A stretch of 8,495 nt of DNA. It comes from Campylobacterota bacterium (GTDB lineage Bacteria; Campylobacterota; Campylobacteria; Campylobacterales; Sulfurovaceae). Both the position numbers and the translations under genes were made by a program. Shown here piece after piece: positions 1 to 5,736 of this stretch. Position 1 is the first letter of the stretch. Each line of letters opens with the position of its first letter. The notes beneath the pieces are model-generated. The model was not told where the DNA came from. It saw nothing but the letters and a program-made list of their open reading frames with translations, and did not search any database. The stretch covers positions 1-8,495 of the forward strand of contig JAHZJZ010000276.1 in the NCBI GenBank assembly GCA_022600655.1, written 5' to 3'.

Positions 1-1278
1 AAATATAAGGCTGAAAATGAAACTGTCAAAACTCTTGATTATAATAAAACAATTTATGTTAATGCTGAAATAGGGGATGATACAAGTGGTCAAGGAACAC
101 AGGAATTTCCATTTCAAACACTTTCTTGTGCCATATCACAACATCAAGATGAAGGAACTATTGCTTTACTTGGTGAATCTTATAAATATTATGAGCTAAA
201 TGACAGTGGGATAAAAGATATTCCTTATGGTGTTAGTCTTATTTCTGATGCTAATCAAAGTGATGATCGTCAAAAAATGTATTTAGGAAGAATTGTTCTT
301 CATGGAAACAACACTTTAAGGTCATTAAATATAGACGCAGATATTATGGTCGAGGAAGGTCATAATAAGATAGAATCTTGTTTCATTGAATATTCAACAA
401 TCCAAACTATAAATCAATCTCAATTAGAAATACGAAATACAACCATAGAAAGTTCTGGAGGAACAATACTTCACGCTTTAAATCAATCAACGTTAACATT
501 AATAAATACAACAGTTACAAATAATCTAATATATGTACCAAGCTCTGCCATTGCTATAAAAATTGCCAATGATGCATTTTTAAAATTACAAGAAAGTAAT
601 ATTAATAACAATTATATAGGTATTATGATTAAAGATAATGGATTAATAGAAAGTAGTTTACCTAAAACAACTATATCAAATAATGTAAAGTGTGATTTAC
701 TACACACTGGTAAAAAAGAGATTTCATTAAATCATATTCAATGGGATCATAGTATGGGAGATTTGACAGTAAGTGATATTTGTCAAAATGGAAATGATAT
801 AATTGGTATCAATGGAGCTAGTATCTCTTATGATGGGAAAGTACCAAGTTTGGATACCCCCTCATTTGAAACTGAAAATGAAAATTTTATTTTTAGACCC
901 AAGTTTGGAGAAACAGTCACGCGCTCACCAACTTTTGAATTTACCAATAATGGAAATAAATACATAAAAATTGCTGTTTGGGATACATATCCTATTATTA
1001 TCAATAATATTATACAAAACCCAGATTATATTGTTTGGTCATGGAATAATACTTCTGCAAATGATGAATTAGGACATTTATATTTTTACGAAGGAATTTA
1101 TAACGAAAGTATTATAGAACAATATACCTTTGAATATGGTCCAGATAATATTTATAGTTTTGATTATATTAGCTTTAAAGCTGGAATTTATTATATTGTT
1201 GTTTGGGAATGGGATGATCAAGGTATTGAAGTAATCTCCTCTAGTAATATATCTTATTTTTATGTATCGGGAGAATGA
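1..1278 (+). CDS. DUF1565-like right-handed beta-helix protein (5' partial)
   Basis: The frame is open from the first base to TGA at 1276-1278, giving 425 residues with the true start outside the window; the first in-frame ATG at 277 is internal. Near the left edge the protein reads TIYVNAEIGDDTSG followed by FPFQTLSCAI. This is the 'YVN..GDD...G....PF.TI..AI' signature that opens DUF1565/pectate-lyase-like parallel beta-helix domains. The middle (about 61-1000) is a run of short Ile/Asn/Thr-rich strands of the IxNxTIxxN type, as expected of beta-helix coils. The last ~110 residues are aromatic-rich and look like a separate beta-sandwich domain (inference). Such proteins are usually surface-exposed or secreted, but the signal peptide would be off the window and the ligand or enzyme activity cannot be told. 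Base composition is visibly AT-richer than in the genes from 4199 on, which suggests acquired DNA. No terminator hairpin follows. Confidence 0.75.
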   Translation, partial: KYKAENETVKTLDYNKTIYVNAEIGDDTSGQGTQEFPFQTLSCAISQHQDEGTIALLGESYKYYELNDSGIKDIPYGVSLISDANQSDDRQKMYLGRIVLHGNNTLRSLNIDADIMVEEGHNKIESCFIEYSTIQTINQSQLEIRNTTIESSGGTILHALNQSTLTLINTTVTNNLIYVPSSAIAIKIANDAFLKLQESNINNNYIGIMIKDNGLIESSLPKTTISNNVKCDLLHTGKKEISLNHIQWDHSMGDLTVSDICQNGNDIIGINGASISYDGKVPSLDTPSFETENENFIFRPKFGETVTRSPTFEFTNNGNKYIKIAVWDTYPIIINNIIQNPDYIVWSWNNTSANDELGHLYFYEGIYNESIIEQYTFEYGPDNIYSFDYISFKAGIYYIVVWEWDDQGIEVISSSNISYFYVSGE

Positions 1279-1409
1279 AGGTACGGTGAATCAAGTTTAA
1301 TAATAAGTTCATAGAATATATTAAAATTACAAAGCGAGGATAAGCGAACTTTTCAGTGTTTTGCCTATCTCATAAACTGTACTTTTCAAGACACCTACAA
1401 CAAAGCCTC

Positions 1410-1658
1410 TCAACCCTTAACCGAAGAACCATCATCCCTAAAATCAAAAAATCGGTTATAGCGTGAGTGTTTAATCGGACACCAAAACTGTTCTGTTCGT
1501 GCTGCAATTTCTCGTACATAGCCAATGACTCCATTAAAGTATTCGCAGTAGAGACAGTTTATTTTTTCAACTTTATCTAAATAGAAGAGATTGTATCGGT
1601 CTAGTACCACATAGTCTGAACGCTTCACTTTAGGGATTTTATAGATAGGAAAACAGAT
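1410..1658 (-). pseudogene. Truncated second copy of the CxxC membrane-protein gene at 2850-3455
   Basis: Read on the minus strand from 1658, the frame gives ICFPIYKIPKVKRSDYVV and continues to ...CPIKHSRYNRFFDF. This equals residues 93-173 of the 201-residue protein at 2850-3455, except that 8 residues (PLKDTHSR) are absent. Homology stops abruptly at 1658, so the N-terminal helix and membrane segment are missing. It also stops at about 1434, after which an unrelated tail (RDDGSSVKG) runs to TGA. A GTG at 1628 could open a 72-codon frame, but no Shine-Dalgarno sequence precedes it. The shared residues are identical; 17 nucleotide differences are synonymous. It is most likely a non-functional remnant, yet one that has not decayed at the protein level. 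Expression as a soluble cysteine-motif fragment cannot be excluded. Confidence 0.8.
1434..1658 (-). repeat. Direct repeat copy 1 (225 bp), ~92% identical to 2931-3179
   Basis: A by-eye alignment with 2931-3179 gives 18 substitutions and one 24-bp gap. The gap falls between two near-identical 9-mers (CACTCTCGC and CACTCACGC in the intact copy), which suggests slippage or recombination between short repeats. The two copies lie in the same orientation and bracket the toxin-antitoxin block 1659-2930. Confidence 0.85.
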
Positions 1659-1717
1659 GTCCCCAAAACCAAGTATATTTAATATTAGTTACATACCTTT
1701 TTTTATGAGGGTTTACC

Positions 1718-2080
1718 TCAAACCGTAAGCATATACGCAGGATTCAGACTTTTAGTTATCGTCTCATGAACTCTCTTTATCATTATCTCATCAATCTCAC
1801 CTATCTTCTCAACAAACCTCTCGTTGGCAAAATTTTTAATCTGAAAGCAGTCAATAGCCGATACCTTAGACAATCCATTCTCTGAACTATCTACAATCTG
1901 AACCATCCAAGGGTAGTAAGCGTAGTTTGCTTTCCAATCGGTTATAGGAACAATGGTCTTAAGAGGAAGTCTGCCTATCTCATCATGACTCACCACAACA
2001 GCAGGTCGAATCTTGCTAATCTCACTACCAACTTTTGGAAAAAACTTTATAAGCCAAATCTCCCTCTGTCTAATATTCAT
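1718..2080 (-). CDS. PemK/MazF-family toxin (endoribonuclease)
   Basis: Members of this family cleave single-stranded mRNA and form a tight complex with the antitoxin encoded just upstream. The 120-residue product starts IRQREIWLIKFFP and has the family block GSEISKIRPAVVVSHDE, followed by TIVPITDWK. Arg25 and Thr47 sit where MazF proteins keep their catalytic Arg and Thr (family knowledge, by-eye alignment). The length is normal. I place the start at 2080 rather than at the upstream Met codons (2104, 2095, 2086), because MNIRQREIW is the usual N-terminus of the family and GGTGGTGATG precedes it as a possible ribosome site. The gene then overlaps the antitoxin by 11 bp, so translation is probably coupled. 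Both are transcribed from the promoter at 2353-2381. The gene appears intact. Confidence 0.9.
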   Translation of the reverse strand: MNIRQREIWLIKFFPKVGSEISKIRPAVVVSHDEIGRLPLKTIVPITDWKANYAYYPWMVQIVDSSENGLSKVSAIDCFQIKNFANERFVEKIGEIDEIMIKRVHETITKSLNPAYMLTV

Positions 2081-2327
2081 AAACATCACCACCATCACTA
2101 CCAAACTCTTTTGTCAAACTTATATACTCTTTGTCCTCTAGTGCCATAGATACACCCTTTTGCCACCTCTCCAACTCTTTCTGTTTTAGATAATTGGCAA
2201 TCGCCTCATTATATATAGAGGAGAGAGAGACTTGAAGCTCATCTTTGAGTGCTATGACTTGTTCTTTTAGCTCGGTTGGTATGTTAAAAGTTACTTTCTC
2301 TATGGAGCCACTATGTCTGTTTACCAT
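2070..2327 (-). CDS. Ribbon-helix-helix antitoxin (MazE/CopG-like) of the MazF toxin
   Basis: The gene encodes an 85-residue protein. The segment IEKVTFNIPTELKEQVIALK followed by VSLSSIYNEAIANYLKQ (about residues 9-49) has the strand-helix-helix layout of an RHH DNA-binding fold. The C-terminal half, rich in acidic and aromatic residues and ending FGSDGGDVYEY, is the part that normally wraps around and blocks the toxin. The start at 2327 has AAGGA about 6 bases upstream. The gene overlaps the toxin start by 11 bp in antitoxin-first order, as is usual for mazEF. The family normally represses its own operon, and a candidate operator lies over the -10 box at 2348-2365. Assignment to MazE versus generic CopG is uncertain; the pairing with a MazF toxin is clear. 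Confidence 0.85.
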   Translation of the reverse strand: MVNRHSGSIEKVTFNIPTELKEQVIALKDELQVSLSSIYNEAIANYLKQKELERWQKGVSMALEDKEYISLTKEFGSDGGDVYEY

Positions 2328-2347
2328 ATCTTTATCCTTACTTTTTT

Positions 2348-2365
2348 ACCATATTTTAGCATGGT
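2348..2365. promoter_or_regulatory. Candidate operator for the RHH antitoxin (inverted repeat)
   Basis: ACCAT (2348-2352) and ATGGT (2361-2365) form an inverted repeat with an 8-bp spacer covering the -10 box. ATGGTAAA occurs here on the minus strand and again at the antitoxin start codon. The position fits autorepression by the antitoxin/toxin complex, but the arms are short and the role is inferred. Confidence 0.4.
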
Positions 2366-2381
2366 CTAATATGAATGTCAA
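2353..2381 (-). promoter_or_regulatory. Sigma70 promoter of the mazEF-type operon
   Basis: On the minus strand TTGACA (2381-2376) and TAAAAT (2358-2353) are separated by exactly 17 bp. They lie about 25 bp upstream of the antitoxin ATG. The perfect -35 box stands out here, because the other promoters in this window have only extended -10 boxes. Confidence 0.75.
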
Positions 2382-2448
2382 TAATATTAACCCCTCAAGT
2401 AGGGCAAAACTTCATCTAAAGTTATCTTGGATTAACTTATTGTTTTGA

Positions 2449-2598
2449 AAAAGAGATGATTTTTTAGTAGAGTTAGCTGTTGCTAGTAATACAAAATTTA
2501 TTATTACAGATAATAAAAAAGACCTAGAGTCAGGTGAGCTTCATTTCGATTTTGAAGTTTTAAACCCACAAGAATTTTTGGAAAGGTATAAGAGATGA
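2449..2598 (+). pseudogene. 3' remnant of a PIN-domain (VapC-like) toxin gene
   Basis: After an in-frame TGA at 2446-2448 the frame reads KRDDFLVELAVASNTKFIIT, then DNKKDLESGELHFDFEVLNP and QEFLERYKR, ending at TGA 2596-2598. The pattern DDFLxELAVAS..(F)IIT(D)N..DL....F.(F)EVL.PxEFL is the C-terminal third of the COG1569/TIGR00305-type PIN toxins, including the late acidic residues of the active site. The N-terminal ~90 residues with the first catalytic Asp are absent, and no upstream frame carries them. No start codon or ribosome site fits. The TGA overlaps the following antitoxin ATG by 3 bases (ATGA), the usual arrangement of an intact pair. It was probably cut when the mazEF block arrived. 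Confidence 0.7.
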
Positions 2599-2825
2599 GT
2601 ACATTAACACTAAGAATCCCTGATAGTAAATATGAGCGACTGAAAAGTTATGCTAAAAGTAAAGAGATTTCTCTCAATAAACTTTTTGATGAGTTTGCAA
2701 CCATTGCCTTGACTCAATTTGATGCTAAGACACGATTTGACTTGATGGTTGCAAAGGGAGAGAGAAGTAGAGGGTTAGAGTTATTAAATAAGTTAGATGA
2801 GAAAAAACAGAGCAAAGGTACTTGA
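2595..2825 (+). CDS. HicB/CopG-type ribbon-helix-helix antitoxin, orphaned
   Basis: This is a 76-residue protein. STLTLRIPDSKYERLKSYAK and then EISLNKLFDEFATIALTQFD (about residues 2-44) form an RHH fold with the alternating hydrophobic beta-strand TLTLRIP. The remainder (AKTRFDLMVAKGERSRGLEL) matches the short C-terminal arm common in small antitoxins that accompany PIN toxins. The start ATG overlaps the stop of the toxin remnant, with GGAAAGG upstream inside that remnant as ribosome site. The gene is full length and shows no disruption, but its toxin partner is broken. It may persist as a DNA-binding repressor or as an anti-addiction factor against a related toxin elsewhere (inference). Its original promoter was probably lost with the toxin 5' part. 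Confidence 0.75.
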   Translation: MSTLTLRIPDSKYERLKSYAKSKEISLNKLFDEFATIALTQFDAKTRFDLMVAKGERSRGLELLNKLDEKKQSKGT

Positions 2826-2849
2826 TAAACCAATCACCCTATAGAGTAT

Positions 2850-3455
2850 TTAAATATCTTTAGGATTGATGTTATCAACATCCTCAAAATCAGAACGCCT
2901 CTTCTCTATCTCTTCCCTATATTTAGTATAATCCCCAAAATCAAAAAATCGGTTATAGCGTGAGTGGGTGTCTTTAAGAGGGCGAGAGTGTTTAATTGGA
3001 CACCAAAACTGTTCTGTTCGTGCTGCTATTTCGCGTACATAACCGATTACTCCATTAAAGTATTCGCAGTAGAGACAGTTGATTTTTTCAACTTTATCTA
3101 AATAGAAGAGGTTGTATCGGTCTAACACTACATAATCAGAGCGTTTGACTTTAGGAATTTTATAGATAGGAAAACAGATAGCTTGATAGATGGTCACGAA
3201 TATATCAGCAATTAGTGCAGGGATAATCATCATCCATATAAAAGGGATGGTAATAATGGTCAAGATGGGAAGTTCAGAGAGGTACTTTATGGAGCTTACC
3301 ATCTTGGCTCGTCCCTCTTCAATTACCTCTTGTTCAAAGCGTACTTTTCTGTTTTTAATATGATAAAAAAACTCTTTCTCTTTGGCTTTTAGCTCATCCA
3401 TCAACACATCTTCAAGCTCGTGTATCTGTCCAATTAACTCATCTACTCTACTCAT
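2850..3455 (-). CDS. Conserved membrane protein of unknown function with CxxC...C motif
   Basis: The product is 201 residues with no assigned function. Residues 1-55 are charged and helical, likely coiled coil (DELIGQIHELEDVLMDELKAK). Residues 61-100 are strongly hydrophobic (PILTIITIPFIWMMIIPALI and onward) and form one or two membrane segments. Residues 104-172 are the conserved core, SDYVVLDRYNLFYLDKVEKI followed by NCLYCEYFNGVIGYVREIAA and WCPIKHSR. In it Cys127, Cys130, Cys152 and His156 could form a metal or redox site (inference). I recall this core as widely conserved in proteobacterial hypotheticals. The tail is charged. The ATG overlaps the end of the regulator gene by 8 bp (ATGAGTAG), so both form an operon with coupled translation. 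A partial copy lies at 1410-1658. The gene converges on the antitoxin at 2595-2825 with a 24-bp gap. Confidence 0.8.
   Translation of the reverse strand: MSRVDELIGQIHELEDVLMDELKAKEKEFFYHIKNRKVRFEQEVIEEGRAKMVSSIKYLSELPILTIITIPFIWMMIIPALIADIFVTIYQAICFPIYKIPKVKRSDYVVLDRYNLFYLDKVEKINCLYCEYFNGVIGYVREIAARTEQFWCPIKHSRPLKDTHSRYNRFFDFGDYTKYREEIEKRRSDFEDVDNINPKDI
2931..3179 (-). repeat. Direct repeat copy 2 (249 bp), inside the intact gene
   Basis: This is the counterpart of 1434-1658. It contains the 24 bp (codons for PLKDTHSR) missing from copy 1. Together the copies form direct repeats about 1.5 kb apart, with the toxin-antitoxin genes between them. Confidence 0.85.
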
Positions 3456-4113
3456 AATTTTTTACCTTTTCAAGAATTTGTTGACTGTTTTTTAAGCGTA
3501 TATTTTTTCGTTCTACCTCTATAATACCAGCTTTTTTAAGCTCTTGTATATGACGGTTAAGCACTTTTCTAACCGTACCAATCAATGAAGCAATCTCCTC
3601 ATGAGGCAGGTCATGGATGAGTTTTAGTTTACTAGGGTGTTCAGGGTCGATGTTTTTGACAATCAGTTTAAGTAGTCGCTGAGAGGTGTTATAAAAAGAG
3701 AGGTCAACTGCCAACTCTTCAAGTTCACGCATCTGTTTGGCGATGTAGGGGAAAAGGAGTTTATTGAAACTGCTGTTACTATAGACCCATGAACGCACCA
3801 CTTTCATAGGAAAGAGCATCACTTGGGTGGTATCATCTAGGGCTGTTAAGATATTATCGTGCAGTTCCCCATCAAGCAGGGAGACCACATCATACATATC
3901 CCCTGTAGTCAAGATTTTTAGGGTCTGCTCTTTGCCACTCTCAAACTCTATCTGTGAGACTTTTATACGCCCTTTAAAGACCACAAAAAACTGCTCTAAT
4001 AGCTCATCAGGAGTGAAAATCATCTCTCCTTTATAGAAGTCCATAACTTTTCCATGCTGTTCGATATCTTGTTCTAATGTTGAGGGTATATTGGCTGGTA
4101 GTATCTCTTTCAT
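3448..4113 (-). CDS. Crp/Fnr-family transcriptional regulator without cysteines
   Basis: The protein is 221 residues when started at the Met codon 4113-4111. The longer frame back to 4179 would run through the promoter box and is unlikely. Residues ~10-110 form the cyclic-nucleotide-binding-like beta-barrel (FFVVFKGRIKVSQIEFESGKEQ, then LKILTTGDMYD). Residues ~115-150 are the long dimer helix. Residues ~168-206 are a Crp-type winged helix-turn-helix (LPHEEIASLIGTVRKVLNRH, then IQELKKAGIIEV). No cysteine occurs anywhere, so it cannot carry the Fnr iron-sulfur cluster. The Arg-Ser/Thr of the cAMP pocket is not apparent, so the effector is unknown; haem- or ligand-sensing types remain possible. 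No good Shine-Dalgarno precedes the start, only an A-rich stretch. It is first in an operon with the membrane protein gene and divergent from the AMMECR1 operon, which makes that operon a likely target. Confidence 0.88.
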   Translation of the reverse strand: MKEILPANIPSTLEQDIEQHGKVMDFYKGEMIFTPDELLEQFFVVFKGRIKVSQIEFESGKEQTLKILTTGDMYDVVSLLDGELHDNILTALDDTTQVMLFPMKVVRSWVYSNSSFNKLLFPYIAKQMRELEELAVDLSFYNTSQRLLKLIVKNIDPEHPSKLKLIHDLPHEEIASLIGTVRKVLNRHIQELKKAGIIEVERKNIRLKNSQQILEKVKNYE

Positions 4114-4131
4114 AATGCTTTTTTTTAATCT

Positions 4132-4140
4132 ATTATACCA
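4132..4140 (-). promoter_or_regulatory. Extended -10 promoter of the Crp/Fnr-like regulator operon
   Basis: The minus strand reads TGGTATAAT, a perfect extended -10 (TGn-TATAAT). Transcription would begin about 12 bases before the ATG at 4113. No convincing -35 box is present, as is common in Campylobacterota. The TATTATA here and the TATAATA at 4159-4165 form a perfect 7-bp inverted repeat that simply reflects two face-away promoters. Confidence 0.7.
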
Positions 4141-4155
4141 AAATATCATACTTTT

Positions 4156-4164
4156 TGTTATAAT
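4156..4164 (+). promoter_or_regulatory. Extended -10 promoter of the AmmeMemoRadiSam operon
   Basis: TGTTATAAT (TGn-TATAAT) lies 34 bp before the ATG at 4199, giving a leader of roughly 28 nt. The leader contains a strong ribosome site, AAGGAGGT at 4185-4192. The box lies back-to-back with the divergent promoter at 4132-4140, only about 20 bp away, so polymerase or a regulator bound at one would affect the other. Confidence 0.7.
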
Positions 4165-4198
4165 ATGAATACCTGCCAACCATAAAGGAGGTCACCAT

Positions 4199-4744
4199 AT
4201 GGACAAAAAAGAGCTACTAAAAATTGCAAACGATGCCATTAAAAGTCGCTTCAGTGGAAGTGATATCAATCGTTCAAAACTACTACAAGAAAACCCTGAA
4301 CTTCAAAAAGATGGTGCTGTCTTTGTTACACTTAGACAAAAAGGTAATCTGCGAGGCTGTATCGGCTCATTGGTTGCTCACCAACCTCTGTTGGATGATT
4401 TAATTTACAATGCCAAAGCTGCTGCATTTAAAGACCCTCGTTTTCAACCTCTGGGTGAAGAGGAGTTTAAAACAACAGACATAGAGATTTCACTGCTCTC
4501 TACTCCTACAGAGCTGGAGTATAAAGATAGAGAGGATTTAAAAAAGAAAATCCGTCCTAACATTGACGGTGTGGTATTAAAACTAGGTGCTAACCGAGCC
4601 ACTTTTCTGCCTCAAGTATGGGAGGAGATACCTGAGTTTGACCTCTTCTTTGCTCACCTATGTCAAAAAGCAGGACTAAGAGCTGCTGGGTGTCTGGAGA
4701 GCCATCCGACCATACTGACCTATCAGGTTGAAAAGATAGAGTGA
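4199..4744 (+). CDS. amrA: AMMECR1-domain protein (AmmeMemoRadiSam system protein A)
   Basis: This 181-residue protein consists of little else than an AMMECR1 domain. The family hallmark LRGCIG is at residues 51-56 (GNLRGCIGSL), followed by AAAFKDPRFQPLGEEEF and TDIEISLLSTP. Near the end is GANRATFLPQVWEEIPE, the conserved strand-loop of the family. The Cys54 within the conserved loop is the obvious candidate reactive residue. Human AMMECR1 is linked to a contiguous gene deletion syndrome, but the molecular activity of the family is not known. The start has a near-perfect ribosome site 6 bases upstream. The TGA stop overlaps the ATG of the radical SAM gene by one base (TGATG), so the two are translationally coupled. 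The gene symbol follows usage in some annotations and is tentative. Confidence 0.93.
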   Translation: MDKKELLKIANDAIKSRFSGSDINRSKLLQENPELQKDGAVFVTLRQKGNLRGCIGSLVAHQPLLDDLIYNAKAAAFKDPRFQPLGEEEFKTTDIEISLLSTPTELEYKDREDLKKKIRPNIDGVVLKLGANRATFLPQVWEEIPEFDLFFAHLCQKAGLRAAGCLESHPTILTYQVEKIE

Positions 4745-5736
4745 TGAGTAAGTTTTATAAACCCTATAGCGAAGATAGAATGGTTTGTACACTCTGTCAA
4801 CACTATTGTAAAATTAAAACAGGTAAAACAGGCATCTGTGGGGTTAACAAAAATGTCGGTGATAAAATGGAGTGTCTGGTCTATGGTCACCCCTCTGCAT
4901 TGGCGATTGACCCCATCGAGAAAAAGCCTCTCTATCACTTCTTACCTAATACAAAGTCATTTTCAATTGGAACGGTGGGATGCAATTTTCACTGTCCATT
5001 TTGTCAAAACTGGTCTATCTCTCAAACCTCTAAAATAGATGAGACCAACTACTACTCACCAGAGCAAATTGTAGCGTTAGCTAGAGATAATAGCTGTGCC
5101 TCAATTGCTTATACCTACAATGAACCTACTATTTTTTACCCCTATGCACGAGATATTGCCTTAGATGCACAAAAGTATGGAATCAAAAATGTTTTTGTCA
5201 CCGATGGCTATGAGTCAACTGAGGTGATAGAGGATATGGTAGGAGTTATCGATGCCGTTAATATAGATTTGAAATCGTTTAATGAGCATTATTATAAAAA
5301 AGAGTTAGGTGGAGATTTACATAAAGTACTAAAAAACCTTAAACTTTTTGTGGAAAAAGGGATTTGGGTAGAGATTACTACACTGATTGTCCCCTCTAAA
5401 AATGATAGCGATGAGGAGTTACGACAGATAGCCAGTTTTATTGCTAAAGAGTTGGGTGTGCATATTCCTTGGCATATTTCAGCTTTTTATCCTGATTATA
5501 AAGAGCAGAGACTACCTAGAACTTCGCAAGAGAGCCTAAATCGAGCTTATACTATAGGTAAAGAGGCAGGACTTAATTATATCTATATGGGTAATGCAGG
5601 AGTTGAAAACCCAACAGTTTGTCCAGAATGCAGTAAGGTGCTAATAGAGCGACAATATTTTGGTGTTCAATGCAATGAACTGCTAGATGGATGTTGTCCA
5701 TCGTGTGGTTATAAATTAGAAGGGATTTTTAAGTAG
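4744..5736 (+). CDS. amrS: Radical SAM protein of the AmmeMemoRadiSam system
   Basis: The protein is 330 residues. The radical SAM cluster motif CNFHCPFCQNW (Cys80, Cys84, Cys87) binds a [4Fe-4S] cluster that cleaves S-adenosylmethionine to a 5'-deoxyadenosyl radical. The sequence resembles pyruvate formate-lyase activating enzymes in AYTYNEPT (122-129) and DAVNIDLKSF. Two extra cysteine clusters are visible. The N-terminal one is CTLCQHYC...GICG (Cys15, 18, 22, 32). The C-terminal one, CPEC...C......CCPSC (293, 296, 310, 317, 318, 321), resembles a zinc ribbon. Both are consistent with the TIGR04337-type family. The substrate is unknown; genetic linkage suggests a protein or small molecule handled by the AMMECR1 and MEMO partners. 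I choose ATG 4744, which couples to the upstream stop, over GTG 4741. The TAG stop lies within the GTAG head of the REPIN element. Confidence 0.93.
   Translation: MSKFYKPYSEDRMVCTLCQHYCKIKTGKTGICGVNKNVGDKMECLVYGHPSALAIDPIEKKPLYHFLPNTKSFSIGTVGCNFHCPFCQNWSISQTSKIDETNYYSPEQIVALARDNSCASIAYTYNEPTIFYPYARDIALDAQKYGIKNVFVTDGYESTEVIEDMVGVIDAVNIDLKSFNEHYYKKELGGDLHKVLKNLKLFVEKGIWVEITTLIVPSKNDSDEELRQIASFIAKELGVHIPWHISAFYPDYKEQRLPRTSQESLNRAYTIGKEAGLNYIYMGNAGVENPTVCPECSKVLIERQYFGVQCNELLDGCCPSCGYKLEGIFK

Noticed and set aside
1279..1433. Possible small gene, attC site or IS end in the gap after the beta-helix gene
   Set aside because: A 29-codon minus-strand frame (GLRGFVVGVLKSTVYEIGKT...) lacks a start and ribosome site. 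No GTTRRRY/RYYYAAC pair and no terminal inverted repeats were found. ACTTTTCA occurs twice but is too short to interpret.
2245..2448. A 67-codon plus-strand open frame
   Set aside because: It lies antisense to the RHH antitoxin and crosses its promoter. It has no ribosome site and no recognisable protein character. Only its stop codon matters, because it separates this frame from the PIN remnant.
4114..4179. Longer N-terminus (22 extra residues) for the Crp/Fnr-like regulator
   Set aside because: It would put the perfect extended -10 box inside the coding region, and family members begin near the MKEILPANIP segment.
4723..5038. Overlapping frames on both strands over the radical SAM gene start
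   Set aside because: They are out-of-frame shadows of the radical SAM gene, whose motifs fix the true frame.
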